Source: CAWDVH01 sp963805705
GTDB taxonomy: Bacteria > Actinomycetota > Actinomycetes > Streptosporangiales > Streptosporangiaceae
Direction: 5' to 3'
Assembly: GCA_963805705.1 (NCBI GenBank)
Contig: CAWDVH010000005.1
Coordinates: forward strand, 1,054,001 to 1,118,000
Length of the DNA: 64,000 nt
The notes under the pieces are model-generated. The model worked only from the letters and a program-made list of their open reading frames with translations, searched no databases and had not been told where the DNA came from. The first letter of the stretch is position 1, and the number at the start of each line of letters is the position of its first letter. A program made the position numbers and the translations under genes. Shown here in pieces: positions 60,655 to 64,000 of this stretch.

Positions 60655-61158
60655 TTACTCTCCGGCCGCGGGGGCGGCCGCGGTCAGGCCCGGCTCGATG
60701 GCCGCCACCGTGGCGCAGTCGTCGGCGAAGGTGACCTCGGCGGTGACCTGATGCCCGTCCAGCACCCTGGGGAGCCAGTACCGGGCGTCGTCCCACATGC
60801 CATCCAGAGGCAGGGCATTGACCCCGAACCAGCGCGGCGCTATCTCGTCGGACTCGGCCGCCTCGCCCCGGTAGGCGGCCGTGAGGTAGACATCGGCGGT
60901 CTGGTCCCAGGACGGCCGGGCGGGAAAGCGGAACGTCAGGGTGGCCAGGTGCGCGAGCTCCTCAGCCCGCACGATCAGGCCCGACTCCTCCCGCACCTCC
61001 CGGACGGCGGCCATCACCGGGCTCTCGCCCTCCTCGATATGGCCGCCGAGCCCGACCCACTTGCCCGCGCCGAACCCGGTTTTCTTGAGGCCGAGCAGGA
61101 CCTCTCGCCGGTCGCCGGCCGTCCGGGTTATCAGGCACAGGCAGGTCCGCGTGATCAC
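60655..61158 (-). CDS. NUDIX hydrolase (MTH1-like, 8-oxo-dGTPase family)
   Basis: The 167-residue protein carries the full NUDIX box, GHIEEGESPVMAAVREVREE with the following SGL (pattern Gx5Ex7REUxEExGU). The preceding KKTGFGAGKWVGLGG and trailing LTFRFPARPSWDQTADVYL resemble MTH1-type 8-oxo-dGTP or oxidised purine nucleotide hydrolases. It would cleanse the nucleotide pool in the cytoplasm, but related proteins use other nucleotides. It is on the same strand as its neighbours, 42 bases before the frameshifted membrane-protein gene. Confidence 0.9.
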   Translation of the reverse strand: MITRTCLCLITRTAGDRREVLLGLKKTGFGAGKWVGLGGHIEEGESPVMAAVREVREESGLIVRAEELAHLATLTFRFPARPSWDQTADVYLTAAYRGEAAESDEIAPRWFGVNALPLDGMWDDARYWLPRVLDGHQVTAEVTFADDCATVAAIEPGLTAAAPAAGE

Positions 61159-61205
61159 CGGCCTAGCGTATGCGGATGGTCTTCGCGGACCGGCCGGTTC
61201 CCTGA

Positions 61206-62507
61206 TCAGAGGTCGCCGCGGGCCATCGCGATCAGGCGGTCGAGGACGGCGCCATGGCTGACCCGCAGCCCGTCGTGCTCATACTCACTGGTCACCCAGC
61301 GCCTCAGCCCCCGGATCTGCTGCGCCGTCTGCACCGAGAACTGCTGCGGCACGTACATGTCGTCGAAGTAGACCGCCGCCGCGCTCGGCACCTCGTTGGC
61401 GCGCAGGCGCGCGGGATCGTACAGCCGCGGCCACGGCTCGCGCCGGGCCAGGATGTCCGCGGCCTCCGCCAGCGGCCTCAGCAGCGGATCGGACTGGAAC
61501 ATCCACGGATAGATCATCTCGCCGGTGAACAGCACGGGGCCGTCACCTTCCAGGGCCAGTGCGGCGGAGAACTCGGGAAACTCCGCCCTGACCCGGTCGG
61601 CGGACCAGCCGGTAGCGCCGCCGCCGGCGTAGCAGGCCTCGTGCAGCAGGGCGTACAGGGGCCCGGCGGCGAAGCTGAGGTGGGACTGCACCCGGTACAG
61701 GAAGTCGTCGTTCAGGTCGGGCCCGGCGAACGGGTCCTCGAGCAGGTAATGCAGGACATGACTGCCGGTGCTGGAGCCCAGCATGTTGCCCAGCGACTGG
61801 AATGCCTCGACGGTCAGCGTCCCCCCGCCGGGCAGCTGGACCTCGGAGCCGGCCAGGTGCCTGGCGATGCGCCTGGCCTGCTCCACATCTTGCGGATAGC
61901 GGTCGTAGTGGGCCAGGTTCTTGGCCGCGACCACGGGATAGGTGGCCCGGTACACGTCGTCGGCCGTAGCGTCCAGGCCGGGCAGTCCGCCGCAGATGAA
62001 CGCCTCGCGGATGCCCTCAGGTGCCATGGACAGGTAGCTGACCGTGCAGAAGCCGCCGAAGCTCTGGCCCAGCACGCTCCACGGCCTGCCGCCGGCGACC
62101 GCCCGCCGGATCAGCTCGGCGTCGGCCACGATCGAGTCCGCGCGGAAATGCGCCAGGTAGTCAGCCTGGGCCTGCGGTGAGCCGAGCCTGGCCAGGGTCC
62201 TGCGATTGGCCGGGGTTGACCGGCCCGTGCCGCGCTGGTCGAGCAGCAGCACCTGGTAGTCGCGCAGGGCGCGGTCCAGCCAGCTGTCGCGGCCCTCGGG
62301 GCGGGGCGCGCCGAAGCCGGGGCCGCCCTGCAGGAAAAGCAGCCACGGCAGGTCCGCGGCCGCGTTCCCGGCCGCCACCACCCGCCGGGCGAACAGCTCA
62401 ATCTGCTCGCCGCCGGGCGCCGCGTGATCAAGCGGGACCTGGAGGCGGATATCGGTGAGCACCGTGCCGGGCTGGCTATAGGAGGACACGACCGACACGT
62501 TACTCAT
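61206..62507 (-). CDS. Prolyl aminopeptidase-like alpha/beta hydrolase (S33 family)
   Basis: The 433-residue protein has the S33 layout: LFLQGGPGFGAPRPEGRDSW (oxyanion, HGGPG-like), LLLDQRGTGRSTPANRRTLA, nucleophile SVLGQSFGGFCTVSYLSMA (Ser), and a late SEYEHDGLRVSHGAVLDRL with the catalytic His. The large cap (about 200-330) is typical for proline iminopeptidases, which remove N-terminal proline from peptides. It overlaps the WYL regulator stop by 8 bases and is therefore probably under its control. The start is ATG 62507. Confidence 0.92.
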   Translation of the reverse strand: MSNVSVVSSYSQPGTVLTDIRLQVPLDHAAPGGEQIELFARRVVAAGNAAADLPWLLFLQGGPGFGAPRPEGRDSWLDRALRDYQVLLLDQRGTGRSTPANRRTLARLGSPQAQADYLAHFRADSIVADAELIRRAVAGGRPWSVLGQSFGGFCTVSYLSMAPEGIREAFICGGLPGLDATADDVYRATYPVVAAKNLAHYDRYPQDVEQARRIARHLAGSEVQLPGGGTLTVEAFQSLGNMLGSSTGSHVLHYLLEDPFAGPDLNDDFLYRVQSHLSFAAGPLYALLHEACYAGGGATGWSADRVRAEFPEFSAALALEGDGPVLFTGEMIYPWMFQSDPLLRPLAEAADILARREPWPRLYDPARLRANEVPSAAAVYFDDMYVPQQFSVQTAQQIRGLRRWVTSEYEHDGLRVSHGAVLDRLIAMARGDL

Positions 62508-63483
62508 GGCCGCCCAGATAGATGCCGGCCAGTCCCCGCGCCGTCTGCCGGAGCCGGGCGCGAAGGTCGTCAGGGGCCAGAATCTCTACATTGGCCCCGA
62601 GCCTGAGCAGCTCGCCGTGCGCGTGCTCGAGTGACTCGATCGGGATCACCGCCGTGACCCAGCCGCTGGCGTCCGGGTCCGTGGCGGTCTGGGCGGCGGC
62701 CTCGACCACCGCCGAGCTCGCTACCTCGGCCAGCCGCTCGCGGCCGGCCGGCGACAGCCGGATCGTCGCCTCGCCCTGGTAGAGGCGGGCCAGGAAGCCG
62801 GTCACGTGCGCGGCCCAGAAACTGGCCAGCTCGAAGCCGGCGGCCCGCTCGAAACGCCCGGCCAGGATGGTCAGGTCGAGTATCTGGCTCACCCGGTAGG
62901 TCCGCAGCTGCTCCCCGGCGCGGGCGACCAGGTACCACTTGCCTGCCTTCAGGACCAGGCCGTGCGGGTCGAGCCTCCTGGTGACCTCGGCGGGCGCCGC
63001 CCAGCGGCGGTAGCGCACCTCGACCGGGTGCTGGCTCCACACCGCGTCCGCCACCGCGGCCAGATAGGGCGAGGTGTCGCCGTGGTGGTACCAGCCGGGG
63101 GCGTCCAGGTAGAACCGCTCCTGGATCCGCCCGGCGCCCTCGCGCAGCTCGGCCGGGAGCGCGGCCTGCAGCTTGAGCTGGGCGGTGGCCAGGACGGTGC
63201 CCAGCCCGAGCTCGGCCGCGGCGCGCGGCATGCCCGCCAGGAAGAGCGCCTCGGCCTCGCCCGCGGTCAGGCCGGTCAGCCGGGTGCGATAGCCGCCGAG
63301 CAGCTGATAGCCGCCGGCCGGGCCGGCGTCGCCGTACAGCGGGATCCCGGCTGCGTGCAGGGACCCGACGTCACGGTAGATCGTGCGCACCGAGACCTCG
63401 AGGGCGTCGGCCAGCTGCCGGGCGGTCAGCCGTCCCCTGGTCTGCAGGAGCAGCAGGATCGAGACGAGGCGGCTGGCGCGCAT
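62500..63483 (-). CDS. WYL domain HTH transcriptional regulator (YafY-like)
   Basis: The 327-residue protein has an N-terminal HTH_11 (RLVSILLLLQTRGRLTARQL, then LEVSVRTIYRDVGSLHAAGI), a middle helical region and a WYL domain (about 140-210: PVEVRYRRWAAPAEVTRRLD, then HGLVLKAGKWYLVARAGEQL) with a C-terminal WCX-like part. WYL proteins sense nucleic-acid or small ligands and regulate neighbours. The start lies next to a palindrome at 63486-63506 that also serves the divergent gene, consistent with autoregulation. The mRNA is likely leaderless (TATTGT on the minus strand, seven bases before ATG). Confidence 0.92.
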   Translation of the reverse strand: MRASRLVSILLLLQTRGRLTARQLADALEVSVRTIYRDVGSLHAAGIPLYGDAGPAGGYQLLGGYRTRLTGLTAGEAEALFLAGMPRAAAELGLGTVLATAQLKLQAALPAELREGAGRIQERFYLDAPGWYHHGDTSPYLAAVADAVWSQHPVEVRYRRWAAPAEVTRRLDPHGLVLKAGKWYLVARAGEQLRTYRVSQILDLTILAGRFERAAGFELASFWAAHVTGFLARLYQGEATIRLSPAGRERLAEVASSAVVEAAAQTATDPDASGWVTAVIPIESLEHAHGELLRLGANVEILAPDDLRARLRQTARGLAGIYLGGHE

Positions 63484-63506
63484 GACACTGACAATAGGTG
63501 TCAGTG
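63483..63506. promoter_or_regulatory. Palindromic operator in the WYL/divergent-gene promoter region
   Basis: CACTGAC (63486-63492) and GTCAGTG (63500-63506) are perfect inverted repeats with a seven-base spacer; TGACAC (63483-63488) and GTGTCA (63498-63503) form a second, overlapping pair. The minus-strand -10 of the regulator (63491-63496) lies within it. Binding by the WYL protein is the simplest explanation. Confidence 0.65.
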
Positions 63507-63527
63507 ATCCAGGTTTACCCTCCGGGC

Positions 63528-64000
63528 ATGCCTTTCAGCGAGAAGTTCCTGAGCGCGCCCGGTGTCATCGAGATCGGCGGGCGCCAGGTCAAGCGCTATC
63601 ACATCAGCACCGCGGACAGCGGGATCGAAGACGGTATCCAGCAAGCCGCCTACGCGATGCTGCCGCGGCTGCTCCCTGACCCGGACGGCGAGACCCCGCC
63701 GGCGGGGTGGGTGGTCCTGCACCGCGGCCGCGATGCGGCCTTCTTGTGCGCGTATAGCTGGGTCTGGGGCAATGTCGTCGAATGCCGGACGGCGGCGGCG
63801 GGGATCCCGTTTCTCGGCTGTGATGATGAGGATCCGGAGAACTTCAGGCCACTGGACCGGCCGTGGGCCGGCTGCGTGTGGGAACTGGCCCCGTTCGGCC
63901 ACGAGCGCTCCGCCTGGGTCCGGCACATTCTCGAGCCCGGCCAGCCTGAGCTGGCCGCCTACCTCGCTGACACGCTGCCGGAAGGCAAGACCGGGGGAGC
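63528..64000 (+). CDS. Hypothetical protein (3' end outside window)
   Basis: The ATG at 63528 is six bases after TACCCT, a leaderless -10 box, and the frame is open without a stop to the window edge (157 codons plus two bases). The sequence reads FSEKFLSAPGVIEIGGRQVK, then RYHISTADSGIEDGIQQAAY and WVVLHRGRDAAFLCAYSWVW, and later CVWELAPFGHERSAWVRHIL. It is well structured and not low-complexity. I recognise no named family. It is divergent from the WYL regulator over a shared operator, so it is a strong candidate for a regulated target. Confidence 0.75.
   Translation, partial: MPFSEKFLSAPGVIEIGGRQVKRYHISTADSGIEDGIQQAAYAMLPRLLPDPDGETPPAGWVVLHRGRDAAFLCAYSWVWGNVVECRTAAAGIPFLGCDDEDPENFRPLDRPWAGCVWELAPFGHERSAWVRHILEPGQPELAAYLADTLPEGKTGG

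Overview
The window is high-GC DNA (roughly 70% or more by eye) with GTG/ATG starts, frequent 4-base ATGA/GTGA gene overlaps, leaderless genes with a TANNNT -10 box 6-8 bases before the start codon, and families typical of Actinomycetota: HrdB-like sigma factor, class F sortase, Rv2578c-type radical SAM protein, DUF3040, DUF5999, DUF6186 and a chromosomal men locus. It reads as chromosome of an actinomycete, possibly Streptosporangiales-like, but I cannot name the genus. I see no rRNA, tRNA, CRISPR array, insertion sequence or phage gene. Almost every base lies in or next to a gene; the only gene-free stretch over 300 bases is 46128-46567.

Layout. 1-3864: envelope block (MraY/WecA-like transferase, MurJ-like flippase, GT4 glycosyltransferase carrying a frameshift). 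4041-7173: cell-surface cluster (single-pass protein with 8-residue repeats, DUF4397 protein with a PATG-type sorting signal, class F sortase). 7239-15394: small metabolic genes (GNAT, sarcosine-oxidase-like flavoenzyme, HTH-TM-discoidin protein, class IV transaminase, PNPOx-like protein, hydrolase, aldo/keto reductase, methyltransferase, cysteine hydrolase). 15578-17635: one polypeptide combining chorismate mutase, prephenate dehydratase, ACT and DAHP synthase. 17711-21469: MBL hydrolase divergent from uvrA. 23950-27833: heterodimeric ABC exporter. 27999-33404: class V aminotransferase-like gene (frameshifted), AraC-AzlC-AzlD, a small ribbon-helix-helix regulator with a VOC protein, patatin. 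33533-34825: primary-like sigma factor.

35017-39906 is the menaquinone locus: menE divergent from a coupled menB-menC-menD operon. 39955-46127 is a complete dipeptide/oligopeptide-type ABC uptake operon, with a strong stem-loop after the binding-protein gene. 46568-49208 holds cysteine dioxygenase plus rhodanese, a radical SAM gene with a near-consensus LexA box, and OsmC. 50431-52749 encodes an epoxide-hydrolase-like enzyme and a P450. 52738-55088 is a translationally coupled CYTH-CHAD/ParA pair. 55262-64000 contains small uncharacterised genes, an MFS exporter, a methyltransferase, a third frameshifted gene, a NUDIX hydrolase, a prolyl-aminopeptidase-like enzyme and a WYL regulator facing a truncated gene across a palindromic operator.

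Best candidates for something new: (1) the CHAD-ParA operon, which could be a polyphosphate-granule positioning system; (2) the four-domain CM-PDT-ACT-DAHPS fusion, which puts the first step of the shikimate pathway and the Phe branch in one chain; (3) the self-contained sortase/substrate cluster. Three genes (GT4, class V aminotransferase, PLDc_N-like) each show a +1 shift; two of them are repaired exactly by removing one base, which suggests indel errors in the assembly or recent decay. A recurring oddity is short in-frame tandem repeats in otherwise ordinary proteins.
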